Source: Nonomuraea dietziae
GTDB lineage: Bacteria > Actinomycetota > Actinomycetes > Streptosporangiales > Streptosporangiaceae
Direction of reading: 5' to 3'
DNA length: 64,000 nt
Assembly: GCF_014195505.1 (NCBI RefSeq)
Contig: NZ_JACIBV010000001.1
Location: forward strand, 62,001 to 126,000
Shown here: positions 48,979 through 56,161 of the stretch, piece by piece
How positions within the stretch are numbered: position 1 is the first letter of the stretch
How the letters are laid out: every line of letters starts with the position of its first letter
Made by a program: the position numbers and the translations under genes
The notes under the pieces: model-generated
The model's database searches: none
Told to the model about the DNA's origin: nothing
Seen by the model: only the letters and a program-made list of their open reading frames with translations

Positions 48979-49677
48979 TTAAACTTCGAGCTTCCCCTTG
49001 TTGAACGAGCGACTCTCCAGGAGTATCCGGGCGAGCGGCTCCGGACGGGTGAGCATCACGTCGTGCGGGCCGTCCAGGCCGAGCGTCCGGTACCCGAGGG
49101 CTGCGCCGAACCGGTCGAAGGGGTAGGTCTGCGGTCTGCAGTAGACGGCCGTTCCTGGAATCCGGTCGACGGCCCCGCTCAGGCGGGTCCGCTCGGTGAA
49201 CGTGCGCAGCGGCTGCGGGAGCAGGCGCGCGGCCAGCCAGGCCGCGTCGTCGCCGTCGACGATGCCGAACGCCGCAGGGGGCGGGGCCGGGATCCGCCCT
49301 CCGTCCCCGAGCGTCTCGGCTGCCGCACGGACGGCTGTGACGAAGGCGGCGGGAGCCAGGCTGAACATGCCGGCGCCGTCGGCCCCTGCCCACCCGTCCA
49401 CCAGAACGACGTGGTCGACGGCCTCGGGCCGCGCGTCGGCGGCCTGCCGTACGACCAGGCCCGCGTAGCTGTGCCCGACGAGCACCAGCTCTTCCTCGCC
49501 GCCGACGGAGTCGATGGCGGCGGTGATCGCCTCGGCGTGGTCGTGCAGCCCGTGATCCCCCGCAGCGCTGAGGTCGGGGGTGAGCGTGCGTGCCCCGGTG
49601 GCGTGCAGCAGGGGGACGACCCGGTCCCATGCCCATGGGCCGTGCCAGGCGCCGTGGACGAGAACGAACGTGGTCAC
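48979..49677 (-). CDS. Alpha/beta hydrolase
   Basis: 232 residues from GTG 49677, sharing GTGA with the upstream remnant's stop. The small alpha/beta-hydrolase fold (RsbQ/salicylate-esterase-like) shows FVLVHGAWHGPWAWDRV, nucleophile Ser in GHSYAG and the final His in 'DGPHDVMLTRPEPLA'. The reaction is an ester, lactone or amide cleavage that cannot be specified. It lies nine bases before the HxlR regulator. Confidence 0.88.
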   Translation of the reverse strand: MTTFVLVHGAWHGPWAWDRVVPLLHATGARTLTPDLSAAGDHGLHDHAEAITAAIDSVGGEEELVLVGHSYAGLVVRQAADARPEAVDHVVLVDGWAGADGAGMFSLAPAAFVTAVRAAAETLGDGGRIPAPPPAAFGIVDGDDAAWLAARLLPQPLRTFTERTRLSGAVDRIPGTAVYCRPQTYPFDRFGAALGYRTLGLDGPHDVMLTRPEPLARILLESRSFNKGKLEV

Positions 49678-49820
49678 TGCCGAACGACCCCCTCGGCGGT
49701 CTGGGCCCGCTTGGGCTTGTCGGCCTGCCGCGCCTGGACGACGAGCCGTCCAGGCTCGTGCTCGCCCAGAACGGTCTGGTCGTGCGTCGGCATCAGGTAG
49801 CCGACCTCCAGCCGTGCCAT
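49674..49820 (-). pseudogene. Truncated LLM-class flavin-dependent oxidoreductase
   Basis: 48 residues with a good GGGAGG ribosome site before ATG 49820. The N-terminal 'MARLEVGYLMPTHDQTVLGE' matches the first strand of luciferase-like, often F420-dependent oxidoreductases of about 300 residues. After about 33 residues the similarity is lost and the frame ends at the start of the hydrolase. A deletion that kept the translational start and coupling is the simplest explanation. Confidence 0.6.
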
Positions 49821-49868
49821 CGTGCCTCCCGGTCGTCGTGAGGTCCCGATCCTAGCTGTTCGCTTCTT

Positions 49869-49880
49869 GATGTTGAAGTG
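49869..49880 (+). promoter_or_regulatory. GATGTTGAAGTG element upstream of the LLM remnant
   Basis: Exact copy of the 12-mer at the HxlR start, here 49 bases upstream of the minus-strand operon start and about 94 bases upstream of the GlxA gene. Confidence 0.4.
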
Positions 49881-49973
49881 CAAGATTCTGTTTCAGGTAG
49901 CGATCGCAACATGTCCGAATGTGACAGATAACTGTCGTTGCGGTCATCCCGCGAGGTCAGTGACAATCAGGTC

Positions 49974-50957
49974 ATGTCCACCGCGCACCGCGTCGTCATC
50001 GCGCTCTTCCCGAACGTCGACCTGCTCGACGTCACCGGTCCGGCCGAGGTGTTCGCCCTGGCCAACCGGATCGGTGGCCGCGCCCTGTACGACGTGCGGC
50101 TCGCCGGACCCCAGGGCGGCCCCGTCACCACGGCCGCCGGGGTGCGGCTGCTCGCCGACGTGCGGTTCGACGAGGTGGGCGACCAGGTGGACACCCTGCT
50201 GGTCCCCGGCGCCGTGGACGTCACCCCCGACGGGCCGCGCGCGCTGACGGACTCGGAGGTGGTGGCATGGGTGCGGCGGACCGCTCCCGCCGCGCGCCGC
50301 GTGGCGTCGGTGTGCGTCGGCGCGCACATCCTCGCCGAGGCAGGGCTGCTGGACGGCCTGACCGCCACCACGCACTGGTCCACCGCCGCGCAACTGGCCG
50401 CTGACCACCCGAACGTCACGGTCGACCCCGACCCGATCTTCGTGCGGTCCAGCGGCCGGGTCTGGACGGGCGCGGGCATCAGCGCCTGCCTGGACCTGAC
50501 GCTGGCGCTGGTGGCCGAGGACCATGGGGAGGAGGCGGCTCTGGCGGTGGCTCGCGAACTGGTCGTGTACCTCAAACGCCAGGGCGGACAGAGCCAGTTC
50601 AGCGTCCCCCTGACCCATGCCGCCTTGAATCGTCGCGACATCGACGACCTGTGCCTGTGGATCGCCGAGCATCTCGCCGAGGAACTCACCACCACTGAGC
50701 TGGCGGCTCGGATGGGGCTGAGCCAACGCCAGTTCACCCGGGTGTTCCGGCAGCAGACCGGCACCACTCCTGCCGCCTACATCGAGTCCGCCCGCGTGGA
50801 GATCGCGCGACGACTGCTGGAGAGCACCGACCTGCCGCTGCCGCAGGTGGCGGCCGACAGCGGACTCGGCTCGGTGGAGACCCTGCACCGCGCGTTCCGC
50901 CGTCGCCTGGGCACCGGCCCAGGCTCCTACCGCCGTCGTTTCCACACGGTGGCCTGA
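49974..50957 (+). CDS. GlxA family AraC-type regulator (DJ-1/PfpI + HTH)
   Basis: 327 residues from ATG 49974. The DJ-1/PfpI half has VIALFPNVDLLDVTGPAEVF and the elbow cysteine in 'SVCVGAHILAEAG'. The AraC half (about 228-325) has 'ELAARMGLSQRQFTRVFRQQTGTTPAAYI' and 'GLGSVETLHRAFRRRLGTGPGSYRRRF'. It is a paralogue of the gene at 9364. The next gene, a cysteine hydrolase, begins 69 bases later on the same strand and is its likely target. Confidence 0.9.
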   Translation: MSTAHRVVIALFPNVDLLDVTGPAEVFALANRIGGRALYDVRLAGPQGGPVTTAAGVRLLADVRFDEVGDQVDTLLVPGAVDVTPDGPRALTDSEVVAWVRRTAPAARRVASVCVGAHILAEAGLLDGLTATTHWSTAAQLAADHPNVTVDPDPIFVRSSGRVWTGAGISACLDLTLALVAEDHGEEAALAVARELVVYLKRQGGQSQFSVPLTHAALNRRDIDDLCLWIAEHLAEELTTTELAARMGLSQRQFTRVFRQQTGTTPAAYIESARVEIARRLLESTDLPLPQVAADSGLGSVETLHRAFRRRLGTGPGSYRRRFHTVA

Positions 50958-51026
50958 CCCTTCACCCGCTCGCCGTCCGCCCGACGGCGGCGCGAGCATG
51001 CCCGAAAGATCGAAAGGAAACCCACC

Positions 51027-51635
51027 ATGAGCACCATCGCCTCGCCCACCCTCCGCCAGGTCGTCGGGCTGCCCACCGGCCCTGCGCGCCTGGCCGACTC
51101 CACGCTGGTCCTGATCGACTACCAGAACACCTACCGCACCGGCGTCATGGCCCTGCCCGACGCCGAGCGGGCCCTTGTGGCCGGATCCCGCCTGCTGGAA
51201 CGCGCCCGCGCCGCCGGAGCCCACGTCATCCACGTCGTCAACGACGGCGGTCCCGGCACCCCCTACGACGTCCGGGCCGAGATCGGGGCCATCAGCCCGC
51301 AGGTCGCGCCGCGCGACGGCGAACCTGTGGTGGTCAAGACGTTCCCCGACGCCTTCCACCAGACCGACCTGCAGCAGGTCCTGAAGGACCTGGACGCCGG
51401 ACCCGACCTGGTCCTGGCGGGGTTCATGACGCACATGTGCGTCACCTTCACCGCACAGGGAGCGTTCAACCTGGGCTACCACCCCACCGTCGTCGCCGAC
51501 GCCTGCGCCACCCGCCCGCTCTCCGGCCCCGACGGCGCGCCGCTGTCCGCCGACACCCTGCACGCCGCCGCCCTGACCACGATCGGTGACCTGTTCGGCC
51601 TGGTGGTGCCCACCGCCGACGCCCTGCCCGTCTGA
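51027..51635 (+). CDS. Cysteine hydrolase (isochorismatase family)
   Basis: 202 residues. The catalytic triad of the family is visible as Asp31 (LIDYQNTY), Lys104 (VVVKTFPDAF) and Cys138 (FMTHMCVTF). A good AAAGGAAA ribosome site precedes ATG 51027. Members hydrolyse isochorismate, nicotinamide or carbamoyl compounds. Without the full isochorismatase substrate motif, a general amidase role is likely. Confidence 0.9.
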   Translation: MSTIASPTLRQVVGLPTGPARLADSTLVLIDYQNTYRTGVMALPDAERALVAGSRLLERARAAGAHVIHVVNDGGPGTPYDVRAEIGAISPQVAPRDGEPVVVKTFPDAFHQTDLQQVLKDLDAGPDLVLAGFMTHMCVTFTAQGAFNLGYHPTVVADACATRPLSGPDGAPLSADTLHAAALTTIGDLFGLVVPTADALPV

Positions 51636-51797
51636 CAGGCTCTGGTGGCGGGCGTGGGGGAGTGCCGGCAGCGCGTCCCGGCGGTCGGCGTAGCGGTCAT
51701 CGAACCGGGCGGGACGCTCGGTATGAGCACCCGGACTCCGCGGCGACCGGTTTCCCGCACGCGTCGTCGCCATACACGCGCGCGGCGTATCCAGGTA

Positions 51798-52574
51798 TCA
51801 CACAGTGCGCAGGAAGTCTTCGAGGATCTCGTTGTAGACGTCCGGGCGCTCCATGTTGGGGTAGTGGGCGGTCCCGTCGATCGAGACCGCGCGGCCGTCG
51901 GCGACGGTGCGGGTGAGGCGCTCGGCCATGCCGATGTGATCGGGCGAGTCGATGGCGCCGTTGATGGCCAGCACGGGAACGTCGATCGTGGTGACGCGTT
52001 CCCAGGTGTCGCTCACCGGGACAAGCAGGTTGGGCTCGTCCTTGGTGTGCTTGGACATGGTGCCCCTGGCCATCCTTCGCTGGAGGTCGACGAAGGCGGG
52101 GTCGAGGTCGTCGAGGGTGCGCTGTGGGCCCGCGGCGAAGAGGGTGAACGCCTCGACGGAGGCGTCCAGGTCACCGGCGGCCATCGCCGCGTGCCAGGTG
52201 GTCCACACCTGGTTGGTCCAGGGGTCGGTGAAGTACGGCGCGCTGGTCCCTGCGCCGGTGACGACCACGGCGCTGACCAGTTCCGGGTGCTCCAGCGCGG
52301 TGTCGACCGCGGTGCTCGCGCCCATGGAGACACCCACGAGGACGGCGGGGCCGGTGTCCAGGTGGGTCAGCAGCGCGGCCAGGTCGTCGGTGAGCCGGTA
52401 CGGCTCACCGACGTTGGCGGACAGGCCGTGGCCGCGGGCGTCGGGCGCGATGACGCGGTATCGGGAGGTGAAGTGCGGAATCTGGTCGTCCCACATGTGG
52501 TGGTCGAGGAAGCCGCCGTGCAGCAGGACGAGGGGGCGGCCGGTGCCGGTGTCGAGCCAGAACAGATCCTTCAT
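51798..52574 (-). CDS. Alpha/beta hydrolase
   Basis: 258 residues from ATG 52574. HGGFLDHHMWDDQIP oxyanion loop, nucleophile Ser in 'LVGVSMGAS' and the final His in 'DGTAHYPNMERPDVYNEILEDFL' are clear. It resembles esterases or haloperoxidase-like hydrolases. Its start codon lies within the first of two ATGACA/TGTCAT operators, and the divergent MarR protein is the obvious repressor. Confidence 0.9.
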   Translation of the reverse strand: MKDLFWLDTGTGRPLVLLHGGFLDHHMWDDQIPHFTSRYRVIAPDARGHGLSANVGEPYRLTDDLAALLTHLDTGPAVLVGVSMGASTAVDTALEHPELVSAVVVTGAGTSAPYFTDPWTNQVWTTWHAAMAAGDLDASVEAFTLFAAGPQRTLDDLDPAFVDLQRRMARGTMSKHTKDEPNLLVPVSDTWERVTTIDVPVLAINGAIDSPDHIGMAERLTRTVADGRAVSIDGTAHYPNMERPDVYNEILEDFLRTV

Positions 52575-52622
52575 GACAACTAAGGTGTCATTATTGGCCG
52601 GAAATGACAACCCAGATGTCAT
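52573..52622. promoter_or_regulatory. Two ATGACA-N7-TGTCAT operators
   Basis: Identical-arm palindromes at 52573-52591 and 52604-52622, spaced 31 bases (about three helical turns), fill the interval between the hydrolase start and the MarR start at 52632. The first one covers the hydrolase ATG. Confidence 0.75.
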
Positions 52623-52631
52623 CATGGTGAA

Positions 52632-53111
52632 GTGAGCGAGAGCGAGACAGAACGTGGCCCGGAGGCCGAAGAGCTGACCGACCGGCTCGTCGAGGTGTTC
52701 GACCTGGTGGGGCCGCTGTACCGGCGCGCCCAGCGCAAGGTGGAACAGGACGCGCCCATCGAGGGGCTGTCGGTCGGGGTGCGGGCCGTGCTCAACATGC
52801 TCCGCGAGCACGGGCCCATGACCGTCCCCCAGATGGGCAGGGCACAGGCGTTGAGCCGCCAGTTCGTGCAGCGCATGATCAACGACGCGGCCGCGCGACA
52901 CCTGGTGGAGTTCGTTCCCAACCCTGCGCACAAGAGGTCCTCGCTCATCCGGTTGACCGAACAGGGCCGAGCCGCCATCACCGCCGTCATCGACCGCGAG
53001 CGCGCGGTGCTGGGCCAGCTCGGCGGCGACCTGAGCGACGCCGAGGTCGCCGTCTGCATCCGCGTGCTCTCACGTCTCCTTCGATTCCTCGACAACGTCG
53101 ACGTGGATTGA
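52632..53111 (+). CDS. MarR family transcriptional regulator
   Basis: 159 residues from GTG 52632. Winged helix 'MTVPQMGRAQALSRQFVQRMINDAAARHLVEFVPNPAHKRSSLIRLTEQG' with the wing in HKRSSLIRLT. It sits next to twin palindromes shared with the divergent hydrolase and should repress both genes. Confidence 0.9.
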   Translation: MSESETERGPEAEELTDRLVEVFDLVGPLYRRAQRKVEQDAPIEGLSVGVRAVLNMLREHGPMTVPQMGRAQALSRQFVQRMINDAAARHLVEFVPNPAHKRSSLIRLTEQGRAAITAVIDRERAVLGQLGGDLSDAEVAVCIRVLSRLLRFLDNVDVD

Positions 53112-53456
53112 GACCAGGCCGCGCACTCCGGTGGCGGCCATGTGACGGCCGGCCAGCGCACCGCGGCAGGCCCTGGTAAACGCCGAGGGCCAACGCCGGT
53201 CTGCTCGTGGGCGGGCCCACCTGCCAGCCCTCGGGGCGGAGGACGCCTTCGCCAGGGTGCATGGATCCGTCGCTGTAGGAGACGGCCGGCTGGTCTCATT
53301 CTCTTGGCTTCTCCGGTCTCGCTCGTGGCCGCTGAGCTGTGATGGGCGGCTCTCACGGACGCCAGGGACCGGGCGTGGGGCACAGGTGTGAGTCTCCGCT
53401 CGCCTCGACGGCAAGCCTGACGGAGTCACCGGGTGCAGGTGAAGGACACTGCTGTC
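53112..53456. other. 345-base region without a recognised gene
   Basis: Follows the MarR stop. Neither strand shows a frame with family resemblance. The last 50 bases hold the likely promoter and ribosome site (AAGGA at 53442) of the membrane-protein gene. Confidence 0.45.
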
Positions 53457-53960
53457 ATGAACGCGCATGAGATGGCTGCGGCGCCCGAGCGGGTGGAGTA
53501 CGCGGGCGCCGTGTACGGCTCGCTGCTGGCGGCCTCCGTGGTCGTCGGTTCCACCGCGGAGGGAGGACCGCCCTCGGCCGGGGAGCTCATCGTCCTGCTG
53601 ATCTGCACGGGGGTGGTGTTCTGGCTCACCCACGTCTACGCCCAGGTGGTGAGTCACGGATATCCCGCCAAACCCCTGAGCTGGCGTAACGTGCGCACGG
53701 TCGCCCAGCACGAATGGCCGCTGGCCCAGGCGTCGTTCCCGCCGGCCATAGCGGCCGCCTTCGCCTCGGGGCTGGGCATGTCCGACGTGGTCTCGGCCTG
53801 GGTGGCGTTGTGTGTCGCGGTGGCCGGCCAGATCGCCTGGGCCGTCGCCGCCGCGGTCAGGATCCACGCCTCCATGCGGGTCGTCATCGTCTCCGGCGTC
53901 GCCAACCTCGTCCTCGGCCTGGCCCTCGTCGCGCTCAAGACGGTGATCGCCGGCCACTGA
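53457..53960 (+). CDS. Small multi-pass membrane protein, unknown function
   Basis: 167 residues from ATG 53457 (GTG 53433 is possible). Four to five hydrophobic segments are evident: GAVYGSLLAASVVVG, 'LIVLLICTGVVFWLTHVYAQVV', 'AIAAAFASGLGM', 'WVALCVAVAGQIAWAVAAAV' and 'VVIVSGVANLVLGLALVALK'. A short hydrophilic loop (HGYPAKPLSWRNVRTVAQHEWP) separates the second and third. I do not know the family. It stands alone. Confidence 0.7.
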   Translation: MNAHEMAAAPERVEYAGAVYGSLLAASVVVGSTAEGGPPSAGELIVLLICTGVVFWLTHVYAQVVSHGYPAKPLSWRNVRTVAQHEWPLAQASFPPAIAAAFASGLGMSDVVSAWVALCVAVAGQIAWAVAAAVRIHASMRVVIVSGVANLVLGLALVALKTVIAGH

Positions 53961-54148
53961 GCTGCCGGCGACCGGTCAGGCGCAGGGTGGTGGGAACGGC
54001 ACGTCGGGTCCCTGCGGCAGCGTGCTGCAGTCGTCGGAAGCGGCGCACGTCGCGACGTGATGCCCGTTTGTGGAGATCTGATGGAGGTTCGCTGCCTTTT
54101 CTGTGATCATCGGGATCTTGGGCCGCGGCATGTCCCTACGCTCGTGGC

Positions 54149-54520
54149 GTGGACATCGTCATCAGGCTCGTCCGGCGGGGGATACCGCCTCTGGCCGTCC
54201 TCGGCGCCGACATGCTGCTCATAGTGCTGGCAGGCCGGATCGTGGTGGGCGCGCACCTGCGGGGCAAGCTGTGCGACGGGGCAAGCGTGTGGTGCGCAGG
54301 CGGGGATCCGACCCCCGCCGAATGGGTCGCCGAGATGGACTTCCGAACAGTGGTGACCTTCTGGGCGTTCGGGGGCGTCGCCGTGATCATGCTGGTGAGC
54401 GCCGTGTGGGCGTGGCGCCGCCGCTTCAGAGTCTTGGCCGCGGTCCAGTTCCTCGCCCTGGTCGTGCCTCTCCTCGCCATCACTTTCCGAGCCCTGAATC
54501 CCTACCCCTCACTCCACTGA
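54149..54520 (+). CDS. Small membrane protein, unknown function
   Basis: 123 residues from GTG 54149. Three membrane segments (PPLAVLGADMLLIVLAGRIVV, 'VVTFWAFGGVAVIMLVSAVWAW' and 'VLAAVQFLALVVPLLAITF') are separated by an external loop with two cysteines (KLCDGASVWCAGG) that could form a disulfide. No family is recognised and no neighbour is close enough to suggest a role. Confidence 0.55.
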   Translation: MDIVIRLVRRGIPPLAVLGADMLLIVLAGRIVVGAHLRGKLCDGASVWCAGGDPTPAEWVAEMDFRTVVTFWAFGGVAVIMLVSAVWAWRRRFRVLAAVQFLALVVPLLAITFRALNPYPSLH

Positions 54521-54789
54521 GGATCTGAACTCAGACAGGACTGGAAGAGGACGTCGTGCAGCAGGGCGGGCAGTTGCCGGAGGCGGACGACATCTCCGGC
54601 GCACGCCATGCCGCTACCGGACGGCTGTGGTGCAGCCGGTTGGCCGATACCGCGCACGATACGAGGCCCAGATCACGTCGCTGTTCAACTGGGCGACATT
54701 CGCCCCGACGCAAGCCGCGGTTCTCCGGTCCCGGCGACGTTCTCCCGGTTCGGTTGTGGAGGGCTTCTTCGGGGCCGGCCAGGTTTCGG

Positions 54790-55353
54790 TCAAGGGGTTT
54801 CCTTCGCCGTGGGAGTGGGCTCCGTCTCAGCCGCGGCAGTCGGCTCCTGGGAAACGGCGGGCTGGACCATGGCGCGCAGCATGTCCGAGGCGAGGGATGC
54901 CTGGCGTTCGGCGGGTAGATCCTTCATGGCCTCGAGGAAGCGTTCCGCGGCGAGGTAGCGGGAGAACTCCAGCGGCTGGTTGAAGTAGGCGCGCAGGTGG
55001 CTTGCGGCGGTCTCCTGGGAGCGGACGAACGGCCGGCCGATGTAGGCCCCGAACGCCTTGGCGGCGGCGCCGAGCGCGCCGGTGACGATGCTGGCCGATG
55101 TGGTCGGGCCCCTGAGGGCCAGGTAGGCGAACGCCGTCAGGAGCAGGAAGCCGCCGACCATCGCGAGCTGGGCGTTGCGGAAGCTCTTGCGCGCCTGCGT
55201 CGTGGCGATTTCGTGGTAGAGGTCGAGCCGCTTCACGTCCGTCACCGATTCCGTCTCGAGAGAGACGATGGTGAGCACGCCCAACGCGACGATCAGCGCG
55301 GCGAGCAGCAGGATGGCTGACGGACCGAACGGCGCCCGGGGCCTCGGGGTCAT
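54790..55353 (-). CDS. Membrane protein resembling the TRADD-N-associated membrane domain
   Basis: 187 residues. Two membrane segments near the start (AILLLAALIVALGVLTIV and 'AMVGGFLLLTAFAYLAL') frame an amphipathic helix with YHEIATTQARKSFRNAQ. A third short hydrophobic region is followed by 'VRSQETAASHLRAYFNQPLEFSRYLAAERFLEAM'. This resembles the small actinobacterial TRADD-N-associated membrane domain described with NLR-like conflict systems, recalled from memory. No NTPase partner is adjacent, so its role is open. Confidence 0.55.
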   Translation of the reverse strand: MTPRPRAPFGPSAILLLAALIVALGVLTIVSLETESVTDVKRLDLYHEIATTQARKSFRNAQLAMVGGFLLLTAFAYLALRGPTTSASIVTGALGAAAKAFGAYIGRPFVRSQETAASHLRAYFNQPLEFSRYLAAERFLEAMKDLPAERQASLASDMLRAMVQPAVSQEPTAAAETEPTPTAKETP

Positions 55354-55432
55354 AGATCAAGGGTGCCATGCGAACGGCCTGCCTCCTGCGCGAGGCGCGC
55401 GACCTGCTGCCCTGGGGCCCATGCGTGCGTGG

Positions 55433-55900
55433 TCAGGCGGCCAGTCGCGTGCGGACGGCCGTCCGGTCGACCCCCAGTTCGTCGATGAGCTCGGCGACCG
55501 GATCGGGGCGCGCCTGCGCGAGCAGGGCCAGTAGCAGCTGGCTGGGTCCCTCCGTGTCGCGGTCGCGCCTCTTGGTGGACTTGACGGCCTGGTTGATCGC
55601 CGCCCTCGCACTCGTCGTCAGCGCGGTGCCGGGCACCGGAGGGTGCTTGCGCGGCCTGCTCTGTGGCGCCTGCCCGACGTCGATGCCGATCGCCCGCAGC
55701 GCCGCGCCGTCGAGCGCGTCGAGCGCCGCCCGGGCGTCCGCCACGCCCACGCCGAGCGCCCTCGCCGGCGGCCCTGCCGGGTCGCGCAGCAGGCCCAGGA
55801 GTAGGTGCTCGGTGCCCAGACGTCGGTCGCCGCGCTGCCTGGCCTCGTCCATCGCCGCTTTGATCGCCACCGCGAACGGGCTCTTCTCACTGCCGAACAT
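55433..55900 (-). CDS. Stand-alone Clp N-terminal domain protein (pair 1)
   Basis: 155 residues containing only the two four-helix repeats of the ClpA/ClpC N domain: 'AVAIKAAMDEARQRGDRRLGTEHLLLGLLRDP' and 'ALTTSARAAINQAVKSTKRRDRDTEGPSQLLLALL'. There is no AAA+ module. N domains bind substrates or adaptors, so this could be a sensor or adaptor. It lies six bases after the small HTH gene on the same strand, the same order as in pair 2 (57908-58626). Confidence 0.85.
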   Translation of the reverse strand: MFGSEKSPFAVAIKAAMDEARQRGDRRLGTEHLLLGLLRDPAGPPARALGVGVADARAALDALDGAALRAIGIDVGQAPQSRPRKHPPVPGTALTTSARAAINQAVKSTKRRDRDTEGPSQLLLALLAQARPDPVAELIDELGVDRTAVRTRLAA

Positions 55901-55906
55901 GCGTCC

Positions 55907-56110
55907 TCACTTCCCGTACTTGGCGTGCACCGACTGGCGGGACATGCCGAGGGCGTCGCCGATCTGCTCCCACGTCCAGCCCTGCTCCCTGGCGAGCGCG
56001 ACTGACACGGCCTCGACCTGCTCGGCCAGCCGGTGCAGGGCGCCCACCGCCCGAAGGCCTACCGCGGGGTCGTTCGACTTGATGCGTTCCGAAAGGTCTC
56101 CCAGCTCCAC
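55907..56110 (-). CDS. Small HTH protein of the HTH-ClpN pair 1
   Basis: 67 residues. A first helix with LRAVGALHRLAEQVEAVSVALARE is followed by an HTH, 'GWTWEQIGDALGMSRQSVHAKYGK', which is nearly the same as in the second pair (58390-58626). The protein ends directly after the recognition helix. It is divergent from the FAD monooxygenase across a 42-bp nested palindrome and is the likely DNA-binding partner of the ClpN protein. Confidence 0.85.
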   Translation of the reverse strand: MELGDLSERIKSNDPAVGLRAVGALHRLAEQVEAVSVALAREQGWTWEQIGDALGMSRQSVHAKYGK

Positions 56111-56114
56111 ATCG

Positions 56115-56156
56115 TCAGGCTAGCTTGACAGCGCGAATTCTGTCAATCTAGCCTGA
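56115..56156. promoter_or_regulatory. 42-bp nested palindrome, HTH-ClpN operator 1
   Basis: TCAGGCTAG (56115-56123) pairs with CTAGCCTGA (56148-56156), and inside it TTGACAG (56125-56131) pairs with CTGTCAA (56140-56146), around an eight-base centre. It lies 5 bases before the monooxygenase ATG and 5 bases before the HTH start on the other strand, so one protein assembly can govern both genes. Confidence 0.8.
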
Positions 56157-56161
56157 CAGGC

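Noticed and set aside
53070-53957. 295-codon minus-strand frame across the region after MarR
   Set aside because: Antisense to a multi-pass membrane protein and out of frame with MarR; no motif, and no promoter or ribosome site found.
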